From Basfia succiniciproducens (lineage in GTDB: Bacteria; Pseudomonadota; Gammaproteobacteria; Enterobacterales; Pasteurellaceae): DNA of 64,000 nt. The first letter of the stretch is position 1. Every line of letters begins with the position of its first letter. Made by a program: the position numbers and the translations under genes. The notes below the pieces were generated by a model. That model was given only the letters and a program-made list of their open reading frames with translations, did no database searches and was not told where the DNA came from. The stretch lies in NCBI RefSeq assembly GCF_011455875.1, contig NZ_CP015031.1, positions 2,027,405 through 2,091,404 of the forward strand, written 5' to 3'. Shown here piece after piece: positions 1 through 9,275 of the stretch.

Positions 1-421
<421 letters not shown>

Positions 422-584
422 ATACAACGCTCAAGTGTTTTTGGTAGTGAAAGTTATTACGGAATAAGTAAGTAGTCAGGGAATCGGCTTGTTTTTAATT
501 TTAGAGAATAGAAGAGTAGAAGACTAGAAGTAGGCTAGTGATAGCGGAGAGAAGAATCCGCGGTCAGTATCTGAAACGGAATTA

Positions 585-701
585 TCCTGGCGGCGATAGT
601 GCAGTGGTCCCACCTGAATCCATGCCGAACTCAGAAGTGAAACGCTGTTATGCCGATGGTAGTGTGGGGTATCCCCATGTGAGAGTAGGTCACCGCCAGG
701 T
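585..701 (+). rRNA. rrf: 5S ribosomal RNA
   Basis: About 117 bases, opening with CCTGGCGGC and closing with the complementary CACCGCCAGG, which form the terminal helix. The conserved internal segment CCATGCCGAACTCAGAAGTG is present. It lies about 165 bases after the 23S gene in the same rrn operon, and no tRNA gene is visible between or after them. End points are good to a few bases. Confidence 0.96.
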
Positions 702-715
702 TGTTATGAAGAGAG

Positions 716-745
716 GCCCCCATCGAGAGATGAGGGCTTTTTTTT
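716..745 (+). terminator. rrn operon rho-independent terminator
   Basis: A nine-pair stem (GCCCCCATC with GATGAGGGC, one C-A mismatch) is closed by a GAGA tetraloop and followed by eight or more T. It sits 15 bases after 5S rRNA. The rest of the gap to 876 holds a perfect 8-bp hairpin (GCGCGTCA/TGACGCGC, 783-808) without a T run and one uptake signal (835-843). I see nothing else there. Confidence 0.92.
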
Positions 746-876
746 GTGCTTGTGCTCACACCCATACCTACTAACTGAACCGGCGCGTCATCACCGCCAT
801 TGACGCGCGTAGGCGCAAAACTGTAGGAAAATTTACCGCACTTTTTTACCGCCATTTTACATTTGAAAAACGTAAT

Positions 877-1236
877 TTAATTCTGTTTTTTCATTACTTC
901 TTCGTATATTGATAATTTATGTGCTAAAAATTGTTGATATTTTTTAATTTCTTTTTCTTGTTCAACTAATTTTTGGTTGTGCGCCTGCAAAATAGCGTAA
1001 CGTTCGGGAATTGTAGTATCGCCCAAATAACGGAGCCGTGCATATTCCTTTATTTGCGTTAAAGGTACGCCCATCGCTTTTAATTTTAGAATAAACGCAA
1101 TCCATTCAAGATCCTGTTTGCCATAGTTACGATAACCGCTTTTATTGCGAGCGGGATTAAGTAACCCTTCTTTTTCATAGTAACGCAACGTATCTATGGA
1201 TAAACCTATTTTTGTAGAAAATTCTTTAATATGCAT
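877..1236 (-). CDS. MerR-family transcriptional regulator (AdhR/NmlR-like), cysteine-free
   Basis: A 119-residue one-component regulator. The N-terminal winged helix-turn-helix carries the MerR signature IDTLRYYEKEGLL, followed by the family's hinge and a long C-terminal dimerisation coiled coil (about residues 75-112). The start is the ATG at 1234-1236, which has AAGGAA eight bases upstream; an in-frame ATG ten codons earlier has no ribosome site. It is divergent from the decarboxylase-like gene at 1311, the usual layout for a MerR protein and its target. AdhR/NmlR relatives sense electrophiles through a conserved cysteine, but this protein contains no cysteine, so its inducer cannot be assumed. 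Confidence 0.85.
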   Translation of the reverse strand: MHIKEFSTKIGLSIDTLRYYEKEGLLNPARNKSGYRNYGKQDLEWIAFILKLKAMGVPLTQIKEYARLRYLGDTTIPERYAILQAHNQKLVEQEKEIKKYQQFLAHKLSIYEEVMKKQN

Positions 1237-1273
1237 AAAAATTCCTTGCTTTAGAGTTTGCTCCATAGTTTAA

Positions 1274-1303
1274 CCTTATTGTCGATTTCAATAAACAATA
1301 AGG
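1274..1303. promoter_or_regulatory. Inverted repeat, probable MerR operator
   Basis: CCTTATTG (1274-1281) and CAATAAGG (1296-1303) form an 8-bp inverted repeat in the 74-bp gap between the divergent regulator and the gene at 1311. A second, overlapping palindrome, TTATTG...CAATAA (1276-1294), shares its left arm. MerR proteins bind such dyads inside promoters with long spacers. The right arm also supplies the AAGGAG ribosome site of the downstream gene. Confidence 0.55.
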
Positions 1304-1310
1304 AGAAACC

Positions 1311-1730
1311 ATGTTACATAATCAACAACTTTTAGAAGAAGGATTAAAGAAGCTTAAAGAAATAGATGGTTCACAGGCAGATAAAGTAATGGACGCTTTA
1401 TCCGATATTGCACCTGATTTAGGCAAATATATTATCAGTTTTGCTTTCGGTGAGATTTACAATCGTCCGCGATTAGATTTACAGCAAAGGGAATTAATCA
1501 CATTGTCGGCGTTGGCTTCGCAGGGAGGCTGTGAAAAACAGCTTCATGTACATATTCACGCCTCTTTGAATGTAGGTTTATCTCGTAAGCAAATTGTAGA
1601 AACCTTTATTCAATGCATACCCTATTTAGGCTTTCCTAAGGTATTGAATGCGGTATTTGTTGCAAAGGAAGTATTTTCAGAAAGGGACGGTACGGAAAAT
1701 TTTGAAAAAACCGACCGCACTTTTAAGTAA
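1311..1730 (+). CDS. Carboxymuconolactone decarboxylase-like (AhpD-superfamily) protein
   Basis: A 139-residue all-helical CMD-domain protein. Residues about 60-125 hold the core, with LITLSALASQGGC followed by a QLHVHIHASLNVG helix and the IVETFIQCIPYLGFPKVLNA segment. The CxxC redox pair of AhpD is absent; only two isolated cysteines occur, so peroxidase-reductant activity is unlikely. AAGGAG lies 6-7 bases before the ATG. It is the only evident target of the divergent MerR gene. In other bacteria similar pairs respond to aldehydes or other electrophiles; here that is inference. No substrate can be assigned. Confidence 0.82.
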   Translation: MLHNQQLLEEGLKKLKEIDGSQADKVMDALSDIAPDLGKYIISFAFGEIYNRPRLDLQQRELITLSALASQGGCEKQLHVHIHASLNVGLSRKQIVETFIQCIPYLGFPKVLNAVFVAKEVFSERDGTENFEKTDRTFK

Positions 1731-1735
1731 AAAAT

Positions 1736-1762
1736 AAGGAGCAAAATGCTCCTTTTATTTTT
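1736..1762. terminator. Bidirectional terminator between convergent genes
   Basis: An 8-bp perfect stem (AAGGAGCA/TGCTCCTT) with a 3-base loop. T-rich tracts follow on both strands. It lies between the CMD-like gene and the 3' end of ndh. Confidence 0.85.
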
Positions 1763-3092
1763 AATGTAATTTCAATGACGGACGGATGAATCGGTTTAAA
1801 CGTCCGATTAAAATAATTAAGCCGGTTTTAAAACAGCCGTGAAGTTTTTGTTGGTGCAGGCGGTATAGCGAGATGTAGGCTAAACGCGCTAAACGTCCTT
1901 CAATGGTTAATGAACTTCTTTTGCCCGTTGTAATATTTCCGAGTGCGGTAAATTTTGATAGAGAAACGAGAGAACCTTTATCAAAATAATGGAAATCCTT
2001 TAACGGCTTGTTGTTAAATAATGCAACGATATTCTGACCGCATATTGTTGCCATCTGGTTTGCGGCTTGGCCTCGCGGCGGTACCGGTTTACCGTCTTTT
2101 TGTAATAAGAAGGCACAGTCGCCGATAGCAAAAATACTGTCATCAACGGTTGTCTGTAAGGTATTCTTTACATTTAACTGGTTAATGCGGTTAACTTCCA
2201 GTCCGTCAAATTGTTGAGTAATGGCGGATACTCGGATGCCAGCCGCCCAGACCATTAAATCCGCGTTAATTTCTTCACCTTCTTTTGTGATCAGACACTT
2301 TTCTGTAGCTTCCGTGATCATTGTACCGGTTTTTACAGTAACGCCGAGGTTTTCCAATTCTTGTTGAACGGAAGATGAAATGCGTTCCGGCAACGCCGGT
2401 AAAATCCGATCACCCGCTTCAATTAACGTTACTTGTAAATGACCGCTTTGGATTTTTCCGTAACCGTAAGAAGATAAATGCTGTGCCGCATTAAATAATT
2501 CGGCGGACAGTTCAACGCCGGTGGCGCCGCCGCCGACGATCGCAATATTCACTTTTCCGTCTTGTACTAGCCGCTGTTTGCTATCGTCTTCACCTATTTC
2601 TTCTAACGCGTTGTTTTCCGAGAATTTTAAGAATAATTCCAGCATTTTGTGTTGAAAACGCAAAGCTTGATTCGGGCTATCCAGGAAAATACAATTTTCG
2701 GCAACGCCTTTGGTATTAAAATCGTTAGATTTACTGCCGATAGCAATGACTAAATAATCATAAGGAATACGGCGGGCAACTACTAATACATCGCCCTCCT
2801 GCCCTGTAACAGGTGCTAATTCCACATATTTGTTCGTACGATCGATTCTGGTGATGGAACCCTGTTCGAAATTGAAATAATGATTATGTGCATGAGCACG
2901 ATAGCTAACCGCGTCGGTTTCGGAATCCAATACACCGGTAGCGACTTCATGTAACAAGGGTTTCCATAAGTGGGTTTGATTTCTATCCACAAGCACCACA
3001 TTGGCGCGCTGTTTTTTGCCCAGGTTATTACCCAGATAAGTCGCCAGCTCTAATCCGCCGGCTCCACCGCCTACGATGACGATATTTTTCAT
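1761..3092 (-). CDS. ndh: Type II NADH:quinone dehydrogenase (NDH-2)
   Basis: Single-subunit, non-proton-pumping flavoprotein that passes electrons from NADH to quinone on the inner face of the cytoplasmic membrane. Its 443 residues match the family (E. coli Ndh 434). Two Rossmann glycine motifs are present: GGGAGG at residues 8-13 for FAD and GGGATG at 187-192 for NADH. The FAD-contacting FAIGDCAF and the quinone-site segment [11 protein letters not shown] are intact. The hydrophobic, basic C-terminus is the expected membrane anchor. It is monocistronic and divergent from nudC. The 196-bp intergenic region is very AT-rich and carries one uptake signal; I found no convincing FNR site. Confidence 0.96.
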   Translation of the reverse strand: MKNIVIVGGGAGGLELATYLGNNLGKKQRANVVLVDRNQTHLWKPLLHEVATGVLDSETDAVSYRAHAHNHYFNFEQGSITRIDRTNKYVELAPVTGQEGDVLVVARRIPYDYLVIAIGSKSNDFNTKGVAENCIFLDSPNQALRFQHKMLELFLKFSENNALEEIGEDDSKQRLVQDGKVNIAIVGGGATGVELSAELFNAAQHLSSYGYGKIQSGHLQVTLIEAGDRILPALPERISSSVQQELENLGVTVKTGTMITEATEKCLITKEGEEINADLMVWAAGIRVSAITQQFDGLEVNRINQLNVKNTLQTTVDDSIFAIGDCAFLLQKDGKPVPPRGQAANQMATICGQNIVALFNNKPLKDFHYFDKGSLVSLSKFTALGNITTGKRSSLTIEGRLARLAYISLYRLHQQKLHGCFKTGLIILIGRLNRFIRPSLKLH

Positions 3093-3288
3093 AAAAGCTC
3101 CTAAAAAGTTAAAAAATCAAAAAAATTTACATTAATTTAACAATTATAAATAATTTTTAAAAAATAGCTATGATTTCTCAGGTAAGCACCCGAAAGAATT
3201 CACTAATTCTGGGAATTTCTTTATAATGCAGAACTTATGCACTCAAAGTGCGGTTATTTTTTCGTAATTTTCATAGGTCGTATGTATT

Positions 3289-4092
3289 ATGCAGCTTATT
3301 CGTTCTTCCGATTATGGTTTCTGGTTGCTTTCTCAAGGTTCTCATATTCATTTGGTTAATAATTACTTACCGGAAGGGAGGGCTGAAGATTTTCATCTGC
3401 AAGGTAAAAAAGGCATGGTAATTGGTGAGTTAGATCAACAACCTTTATGGTTAGTGGAAGAGCAGCCGAATGATACGAGAGCCTATTTTGATTTACGGGA
3501 TCAACTTTACCTGCCCGAACGTACCTTCAATTTGTTAAATCGCGGCGTTGAATTAAACCATTTCTTTAAAACCCATCAATTTTGCGGAAAATGCGGCGAC
3601 AAAACTATACAGACCGAGGACGAGTGGGCGGTACAATGCACGAATGAGGAATGTAATTACCGGACTTATCCGGTTATTTGCCCGTCAATTATTGTTGCCA
3701 TTCGCCGCGGTAAAGAAATTTTACTGGCTAATCATCGTCGTCATGCGCCGAAATACGGCAAAGGAGGTATGTACACCACATTGGCGGGATTTGTTGAAGT
3801 GGGTGAAAGCTTTGAACAAACCATACATCGTGAAGTGTTTGAAGAAACCGGTATAAAAGTAAGGAATATACGTTATTTCGGTAGCCAACCCTGGGCATTT
3901 CCAAATTCGCAAATGGTCGGTTTTTTAGCGGATTATGAAAGTGGCGAAATTCGTTTGCAAGAGGAAGAAATTGCTGATGCGAAATGGTTCCGGTATGACG
4001 AACCTTATCCCGAATTTCCGGAGAAAGGAACAATCGCACGGGCATTAATTGAAGCGACTTTGCAACTTTGCGCCGAACATCAAGATAAATAG
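3289..4092 (+). CDS. nudC: NAD-capped RNA hydrolase / NADH pyrophosphatase NudC
   Basis: Nudix hydrolase that removes NAD caps from RNA 5' ends and cleaves NADH to NMNH and AMP. The 267-residue protein has a zinc ribbon (C99, C102, C117, C122), then a complete Nudix box at 167-189 (G-x5-E-x7-REVFEETGI), then the NudC-specific SQPWAFP motif at 199-205. The NudC-hemE-yjaG-hupA order resembles that of enterobacteria, lacking the nfi gene found there. No strong ribosome site precedes the ATG; the ATG seven bases upstream is out of frame. Confidence 0.96.
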   Translation: MQLIRSSDYGFWLLSQGSHIHLVNNYLPEGRAEDFHLQGKKGMVIGELDQQPLWLVEEQPNDTRAYFDLRDQLYLPERTFNLLNRGVELNHFFKTHQFCGKCGDKTIQTEDEWAVQCTNEECNYRTYPVICPSIIVAIRRGKEILLANHRRHAPKYGKGGMYTTLAGFVEVGESFEQTIHREVFEETGIKVRNIRYFGSQPWAFPNSQMVGFLADYESGEIRLQEEEIADAKWFRYDEPYPEFPEKGTIARALIEATLQLCAEHQDK

Positions 4093-4134
4093 AATAGCTA
4101 AACCGCTATTGTAACCGGAGGAAACTGAAAGTTA

Positions 4135-5199
4135 ATGACAACCTTAAAAAATGATCGTTATTTAAAAGCATTATTACGCGAACCAGTGGACATGACGCCC
4201 GTATGGATGATGCGCCAGGCCGGACGTTATTTGCCTGAATATAAAGCGACTCGCGCTGAAGCCGGCGATTTTATGTCTCTTTGTCGCAATGCGGATCTTG
4301 CCTGCGAAGTAACTTTGCAGCCTTTGCGCCGTTATGAGTTGGATGCGGCGATTTTATTTTCCGATATTTTAACAATTCCCGATGCAATGGGGTTAGGTTT
4401 AACTTTTGGCGCCGGTGAAGGGCCTAAGTTTGACCGTCCTGTTGAAACTAAAAGTGCGGTTGAAAATCTGCCGATTCCGGATCCCGAACAGGAGTTGCAA
4501 TATGTGATGAATGCGGTTCGCACTATTCGTCGAGAACTTAACGGTGAAGTTCCGCTAATCGGTTTTTCCGGCAGCCCTTGGACATTAGCCACTTATATGG
4601 TTGAAGGCGGCTCTACAAAAGCGTTCACAAAAATTAAAAAAATGATGTATGCGGAACCTAAGCTATTACATAAATTACTGGATAAAGTAGCGGATTCCGT
4701 CGTTCTTTATTTAAATGCGCAAATTAAAGCCGGCGCACAGGCGGTCATGATTTTTGATACTTGGGGCGGCGTATTAGGCCATCGCGAATATCTAGATTTC
4801 TCATTGCAATATATGCATAAAATCGTGAACGGCTTAATTCGCGAAAACGACGGGCGTAAAGTGCCGGTTACCTTGTTTACCAAAGGTGGCGGTTTATGGC
4901 TGGATGCTATTGCCGATACGGGCTGTGACGCCATCGGTTTGGACTGGACGGTAAATCTCGCTCAAGCGAAAGCGCAGGTAGGACATAAAGTGGCTTTACA
5001 AGGTAATATGGACCCTTCGGTATTATATGCTGCGCCTGAACGCATAGAGCAAGAAGTGCGGTCGATTTTGGCTGATTTTGGCGAAGGTTCCGGGCATGTA
5101 TTCAATTTAGGACATGGCATTCATCAGGACGTGCCGGTTGAAAGTCCGAAAGTGTTTGTGGATGCGATTCACCAGTATTCAAAACCATATCATAAATAA
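4135..5199 (+). CDS. hemE: Uroporphyrinogen decarboxylase
   Basis: Cytosolic enzyme removing four carboxyl groups from uroporphyrinogen III to give coproporphyrinogen III in heme synthesis. At 354 residues it has the E. coli length. The signature [15 protein letters not shown] (about residues 21-35) supplies the substrate-binding arginines, and the [16 protein letters not shown] segment is intact. A GGAGG site lies upstream of the ATG. The 42-bp gap to nudC suggests cotranscription. One uptake signal (4452-4460) is embedded in the coding sequence. Confidence 0.97.
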   Translation: MTTLKNDRYLKALLREPVDMTPVWMMRQAGRYLPEYKATRAEAGDFMSLCRNADLACEVTLQPLRRYELDAAILFSDILTIPDAMGLGLTFGAGEGPKFDRPVETKSAVENLPIPDPEQELQYVMNAVRTIRRELNGEVPLIGFSGSPWTLATYMVEGGSTKAFTKIKKMMYAEPKLLHKLLDKVADSVVLYLNAQIKAGAQAVMIFDTWGGVLGHREYLDFSLQYMHKIVNGLIRENDGRKVPVTLFTKGGGLWLDAIADTGCDAIGLDWTVNLAQAKAQVGHKVALQGNMDPSVLYAAPERIEQEVRSILADFGEGSGHVFNLGHGIHQDVPVESPKVFVDAIHQYSKPYHK

Positions 5200-5255
5200 T
5201 AATTTCAGGGCGGGTTTATGCTTCGCCCAAATTTCAAGAGTAAGGAACCACACCT

Positions 5256-5846
5256 ATGCGAAACCCAATTCATAAACGCCTTGAAAATTTCGAAACCTGG
5301 CAAACTCTGACTTTCATGGCTTGTTTATGTGAACGAATGTATCCGAATTATCAATTGTTTTGCAAAGTAACGGAACAAAGTGAAAACGGAAAAGTTTATC
5401 AAAATATTTTAAATTTGGTATGGGAATCCCTGACGGTTAAAGGGGCGAAAATTAATTTTGATAATCAGTTGGAAAAATTAGAGAACATTATTCCCGACGT
5501 TAACGATTATGAATTTTTCGGCGTTGTTCCTGCACTGGATGCTTGTGAAGCGTTATCCGAGTTATTGCACGCAATTATTGCGGGTTCTGTATTAGAACAA
5601 GCAATTAAAGTCAGTCAGCTTTCTTTACAAACCATTGTGACGATGTTAGAAACGCAAGAGGATCACGAATTAACGGAAACCGAATTGAAAGCGCGCGAAG
5701 ATATTCAACAGGAACTTGACGTTCAATGGCAAATTTATCGTACTTTAAAAGAGCAGGAAGAGCGCAGCGTAAATTTGATTCTTGACCTGAAAAATGAGCT
5801 CAGAGAGGCAGGGATTTCGAATATCGGTATAGAAATTGAGCATTAA
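5256..5846 (+). CDS. yjaG: YjaG family protein (DUF416)
   Basis: A 196-residue helical protein of the DUF416 family, recognised from the N-terminal pattern LENFETWQTLTFMACLCERMYPNY split around conserved aromatic and cysteine residues and from its location between hemE and hupA, as in E. coli. Its biochemical function is unknown. There is no signal peptide or membrane segment, and the C-terminal half is strongly charged and likely helical. The 56-bp gap to hemE has an AAGGAA ribosome site. Confidence 0.88.
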   Translation: MRNPIHKRLENFETWQTLTFMACLCERMYPNYQLFCKVTEQSENGKVYQNILNLVWESLTVKGAKINFDNQLEKLENIIPDVNDYEFFGVVPALDACEALSELLHAIIAGSVLEQAIKVSQLSLQTIVTMLETQEDHELTETELKAREDIQQELDVQWQIYRTLKEQEERSVNLILDLKNELREAGISNIGIEIEH

Positions 5847-6011
5847 ACGAGATATTTGTCTCAAAATTGACAGATAATACTTTGCTTTCTTGCAAAGTTA
5901 GATTAAGCTTTACACGCTGTTATTAACAGTTACTGATGGTGTCGGTAAACAAAATATAAGCTTTATCGAAGACATAACCAAGTTTAATAGAAAATAAAGA
6001 AGGTCTAATTT

Positions 6012-6287
6012 ATGAACAAAACGGATTTAATTGATGCGATTGCTAGTGCAGCTGAGTTAAACAAAAAACAAGCTAAAGCAGCATTAGAAGCAACTCTAGA
6101 CGCAATCACAGCAAGTTTAAAAGCTGGTGATTCAGTACAATTAATCGGCTTTGGTACATTCAAAGTGAGCGAACGTAAAGCTCGTACAGGTCGTAACCCG
6201 CAAACAGGTGCAGAAATTCAAATCGCAGCATCTAAAGTTCCTGCGTTCGTATCTGGTAAAGCATTAAAAGATGCTGTAAACGGTTAA
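6012..6287 (+). CDS. hupA: DNA-binding protein HU
   Basis: Nucleoid-associated histone-like protein of 91 residues. The helical dimerisation half ([11 protein letters not shown]...) leads to the DNA-embracing beta arm with [21 protein letters not shown] split over residues about 46-66, including the intercalating RNP tip. The 165-bp upstream region contains a hairpin (ACTTTGC/GCAAAGT, 5879-5898) and probably its own promoter. The hupA versus hupB choice rests on the hemE-yjaG context. Confidence 0.95.
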   Translation: MNKTDLIDAIASAAELNKKQAKAALEATLDAITASLKAGDSVQLIGFGTFKVSERKARTGRNPQTGAEIQIAASKVPAFVSGKALKDAVNG

Positions 6288-6306
6288 TTAGTCGATAATT
6301 ATTTTT

Positions 6307-6332
6307 AAACCCTGCTTTTGCAGGGTTTTTTT
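6307..6332 (+). terminator. hupA rho-independent terminator
   Basis: A 9-bp stem (AAACCCTGC/GCAGGGTTT) with a TTT-type loop is followed by a run of T, 20 bases after the hupA stop. Confidence 0.93.
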
Positions 6333-6421
6333 GTGACAAAATTTAACCAAATAAAATATTTACATTTAGATTTATCCTCTATAAAATTTCGAATCGAAAC
6401 TTATTTTGGTGTTTTTTTATT

Positions 6422-7198
6422 ATGAAGCGAAATTTTCAGCAACGAAATACGCAACAGCGCCGACACGGTATTATGCAATTGTTACAACAAAAAGGCGAAG
6501 TGAGTGTCGAACAATTAGTTCAACTATTTGAAACCTCGGAAGTTACCATTCGTAAAGATTTGACTGCACTTGAGTCTAATGGTTTTTTGTTGCGTCGTTA
6601 CGGCGGGGCAATTTTGATGCCGCAAGATTTAATGGATGAGTCACAAGATGAGAACCTTTCGAAACAAAAGTTGTCTATAGCAAAAGCGGCGGCCGAGCGG
6701 ATTAGAGATCATCATCGTATTATTATTGATAGTGGCAGCACAACGGCGGCTTTAATCAAGCAGTTGAACAGTAAACAAGGATTGGTGGTGATGACCAACT
6801 CCCTGTCGGTGGCAAGCGAATTACGTTCACTGGAAAACGAACCGACTTTGCTGATGACCGGCGGTACCTGGGATACTCGTTCGGAGTCTTTTCAAGGTAA
6901 AGTGGCGGAACAAGTGTTGCGTTCTTACGATTTTGACCAGCTTTTTATTGGTGCTGACGGCATTGATTTAGCGCGCGGTACCACCACTTTTAACGAGTTG
7001 GTGGAGCTTAGCCGGGTGATGGCGGAAGTGAGCCGGGAAGTGATTGTGATGGTGGAGAGCCAGAAAATCGGACGCAAAATGCCAAATTTAGAATTGAATT
7101 GGCAGCAGATTGACGTGTTAGTAACGGATGATTTGCTGTCGGAAAAAGATAAAGCGGTTATTGAACGACATAATATCGAAGTGATTATTGCGAAATAA
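6422..7198 (+). CDS. DeoR-family transcriptional regulator adjacent to glmS
   Basis: A 258-residue repressor with an N-terminal DeoR helix-turn-helix (about 14-65, with VSVEQLVQLFETSEVTIRKDL) followed by RRYGGA and a DeoR-C sugar-phosphate-sensing domain with DSGSTT and FIGADGID motifs. The gene ends 63 bp before glmS on the same strand. A DeoR gene directly before glmS is a known arrangement in other gamma-proteobacteria, where amino-sugar control has been proposed. Control of glmS here is inference. The effector is probably an amino-sugar phosphate, but nothing in the sequence proves it. Confidence 0.88.
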   Translation: MKRNFQQRNTQQRRHGIMQLLQQKGEVSVEQLVQLFETSEVTIRKDLTALESNGFLLRRYGGAILMPQDLMDESQDENLSKQKLSIAKAAAERIRDHHRIIIDSGSTTAALIKQLNSKQGLVVMTNSLSVASELRSLENEPTLLMTGGTWDTRSESFQGKVAEQVLRSYDFDQLFIGADGIDLARGTTTFNELVELSRVMAEVSREVIVMVESQKIGRKMPNLELNWQQIDVLVTDDLLSEKDKAVIERHNIEVIIAK

Positions 7199-7261
7199 TT
7201 GAAAAGTTTATATTTAACCATTTAGTGGGAAAGCCCCACAGCAACTAAGAGGAAAAAACTT

Positions 7262-9094
7262 ATGTGTGGTATTGTTGGTGCGGTAGCGCAACGTGATGTG
7301 GCGGAAATTTTAGTCGATGGTTTACATCGTTTAGAATATCGCGGTTATGATTCGGCCGGTGTTGCAGTATTGAATAATGCGCATGAAATGCAAATTGTTC
7401 GCCGCGTAGGGAAGGTAAAAGCCTTAGATGACGCGATTGCCGAAAAACCGTTATTAGGCGGAACCGGTATTGCGCACACCCGTTGGGCAACTCACGGCGA
7501 ACCGACCGAAGCTAATGCGCACCCGCATCGTTCAGGCAAAATTGCCGTCGTGCATAACGGGATTATCGAAAACTACGAAGAATTAAGAACGCTGTTGCAA
7601 GAACGCGGTTATGTCTTCCAATCACAAACCGATACCGAAGTTATTGCCCACTTAGTGGAATGGGAATTCCGTACGGCAGGTTCTTTATTGGAAGCGGTAC
7701 AAAAAACCGTAAAACAACTGCGTGGCGCATACGGTACGGTAGTATTAAACGAAGAAGAACCCGAACATTTAATCGTTGCCCGTTCAGGCAGCCCGTTGGT
7801 AATCGGTTATGGTGTCGGCGAAAACTTCTTAGCTTCGGATCCGTTAGCCTTATTAAGCGTAACTCGCCGTTTCACTTATCTTGAAGAGGGCGATGTGGCG
7901 GAAATCACCCGTAAGTCCGTACAGATTTATACCCGTGACGGTCAAAAAGTAGAACGTGAAATCCACGAAGGTAACTTTGAAGCGGATGCGGCGGATAAAG
8001 GCCCTTACCGTCATTACATGCAAAAAGAAATTTTTGAACAGCCGGTTGCGATTATGAACACCTTAGACGGACGTATCAAAGAAGGTAAAGTCAACATTGA
8101 AGCCATCGCACCGAATGCCGCTGAAATTTTATCAAAAGTGGAACATGTTCAAATCGTGGCTTGCGGTACTTCATACAATGCGGGTATGGTGGCGCGTTAC
8201 TGGTTTGAAGCTATTGCGGGCGTAAGCTGCGATGTGGAAATCGCCTCTGAATTCCGTTACCGTAAATTCGTAACCCGTCCGAACAGCCTGTTAATCACTC
8301 TTTCACAATCCGGTGAAACGGCGGATACTTTGGCGGCATTACGTTTGGCAAAAGAATCCGGTTATATGTCGGCAATGACAATCTGTAACGTGGCAAGTTC
8401 TTCTTTAGTCCGCGAATCTGATTTTGCCTTCTTAACCCGTGCGGGCGTGGAAATCGGTGTGGCGTCAACCAAAGCCTTTACCACCCAATTAACCTGTATG
8501 TTGTTGTTAAATGCGGCGATCGGTCGTTTGAAAGGCAATTTAAGCGAAGAGCAGGAACACCATATCATTCAATCCTTACAACGCTTACCGGCTCAAATCG
8601 AAAGCGCCTTAGTGTTTGATAAACAAATTGAAACATTATCGGAAGATTTTGCGGAAAAACATCATACCTTATTCTTAGGTCGCGGCGAATATTATCCGAT
8701 TGCTATGGAATCCGCTTTAAAACTGAAAGAAATTTCATATATTCATGCGGAAGCTTATGCGGCGGGCGAATTAAAACACGGTCCGTTAGCGTTAATCGAC
8801 AGCGAAATGCCGGTAGTGGTGGTAGCGCCTGAAAACGATTTATTGGAAAAAGTAAAATCCAATATCGAAGAAGTACGCGCCCGCGGCGGTCAGCTGTATG
8901 TTTTTGCCGATAGTGACGCAGGTTTTGAAGATTCCGATAACTTCAAAACAATTGTGTTACCGAAAGTAGATGAAGTGACGGCGCCGATTTTCTATACCGT
9001 GCCATTACAATTGCTTTCATATCATATCGCCTTAATCAAAGGTACCGATGTTGACCAACCGCGTAACCTTGCGAAAGCGGTAACCGTGGAATAA
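7262..9094 (+). CDS. glmS: Glutamine--fructose-6-phosphate aminotransferase
   Basis: Makes glucosamine-6-phosphate from fructose-6-phosphate and glutamine, the first step to UDP-GlcNAc for peptidoglycan and LPS. The 610 residues comprise an N-terminal glutaminase domain with nucleophile Cys2 (MCGIVGAVA), then two SIS isomerase domains ([25 protein letters not shown]), ending with the conserved [11 protein letters not shown] tail. AAGAGG precedes the ATG. The short upstream gap rules out a Firmicute-type glmS ribozyme. Confidence 0.98.
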   Translation: MCGIVGAVAQRDVAEILVDGLHRLEYRGYDSAGVAVLNNAHEMQIVRRVGKVKALDDAIAEKPLLGGTGIAHTRWATHGEPTEANAHPHRSGKIAVVHNGIIENYEELRTLLQERGYVFQSQTDTEVIAHLVEWEFRTAGSLLEAVQKTVKQLRGAYGTVVLNEEEPEHLIVARSGSPLVIGYGVGENFLASDPLALLSVTRRFTYLEEGDVAEITRKSVQIYTRDGQKVEREIHEGNFEADAADKGPYRHYMQKEIFEQPVAIMNTLDGRIKEGKVNIEAIAPNAAEILSKVEHVQIVACGTSYNAGMVARYWFEAIAGVSCDVEIASEFRYRKFVTRPNSLLITLSQSGETADTLAALRLAKESGYMSAMTICNVASSSLVRESDFAFLTRAGVEIGVASTKAFTTQLTCMLLLNAAIGRLKGNLSEEQEHHIIQSLQRLPAQIESALVFDKQIETLSEDFAEKHHTLFLGRGEYYPIAMESALKLKEISYIHAEAYAAGELKHGPLALIDSEMPVVVVAPENDLLEKVKSNIEEVRARGGQLYVFADSDAGFEDSDNFKTIVLPKVDEVTAPIFYTVPLQLLSYHIALIKGTDVDQPRNLAKAVTVE

Positions 9095-9110
9095 GACGTA
9101 AAACTTAATG

Positions 9111-9151
9111 AAAAAAGACCGTACTTTAAATAAAAGTGCGGTCTTTTTTTG
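9111..9151 (+). terminator. glmS terminator built from an uptake-signal pair
   Basis: AAAAAAGACCGTACTTT pairs with AAAGTGCGGTCTTTTTT across a short loop. The right arm is an exact uptake signal and the left arm is a one-base variant (GTACTT for GCACTT). A T run follows. Confidence 0.88.
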
Positions 9152-9275
9152 CGAAATTTTATTGCCAAATCAGGCGGAATTACCTAAACTACGCCTCAAT
9201 TTCCCAGCAGGGAAAGTGTCTTTTTTCTCTTCTTTCACTTTAAAGGTTGCCTGCGAGCAACAAAAGGACTTCACA

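Noticed and set aside
538-774. 78-codon open frame on the plus strand
   Set aside because: It runs through the 5S rRNA gene and its terminator.
7199-7261. glmS ribozyme
   Set aside because: The gap is only 63 bp, too short for the ribozyme, and the organism is not a Firmicute.
9108-9275. N-terminal extension of the MFS transporter
   Set aside because: The extra 56 codons begin at the glmS terminator hairpin and are not membrane-transporter-like. The ATG at 9276 has a ribosome site.
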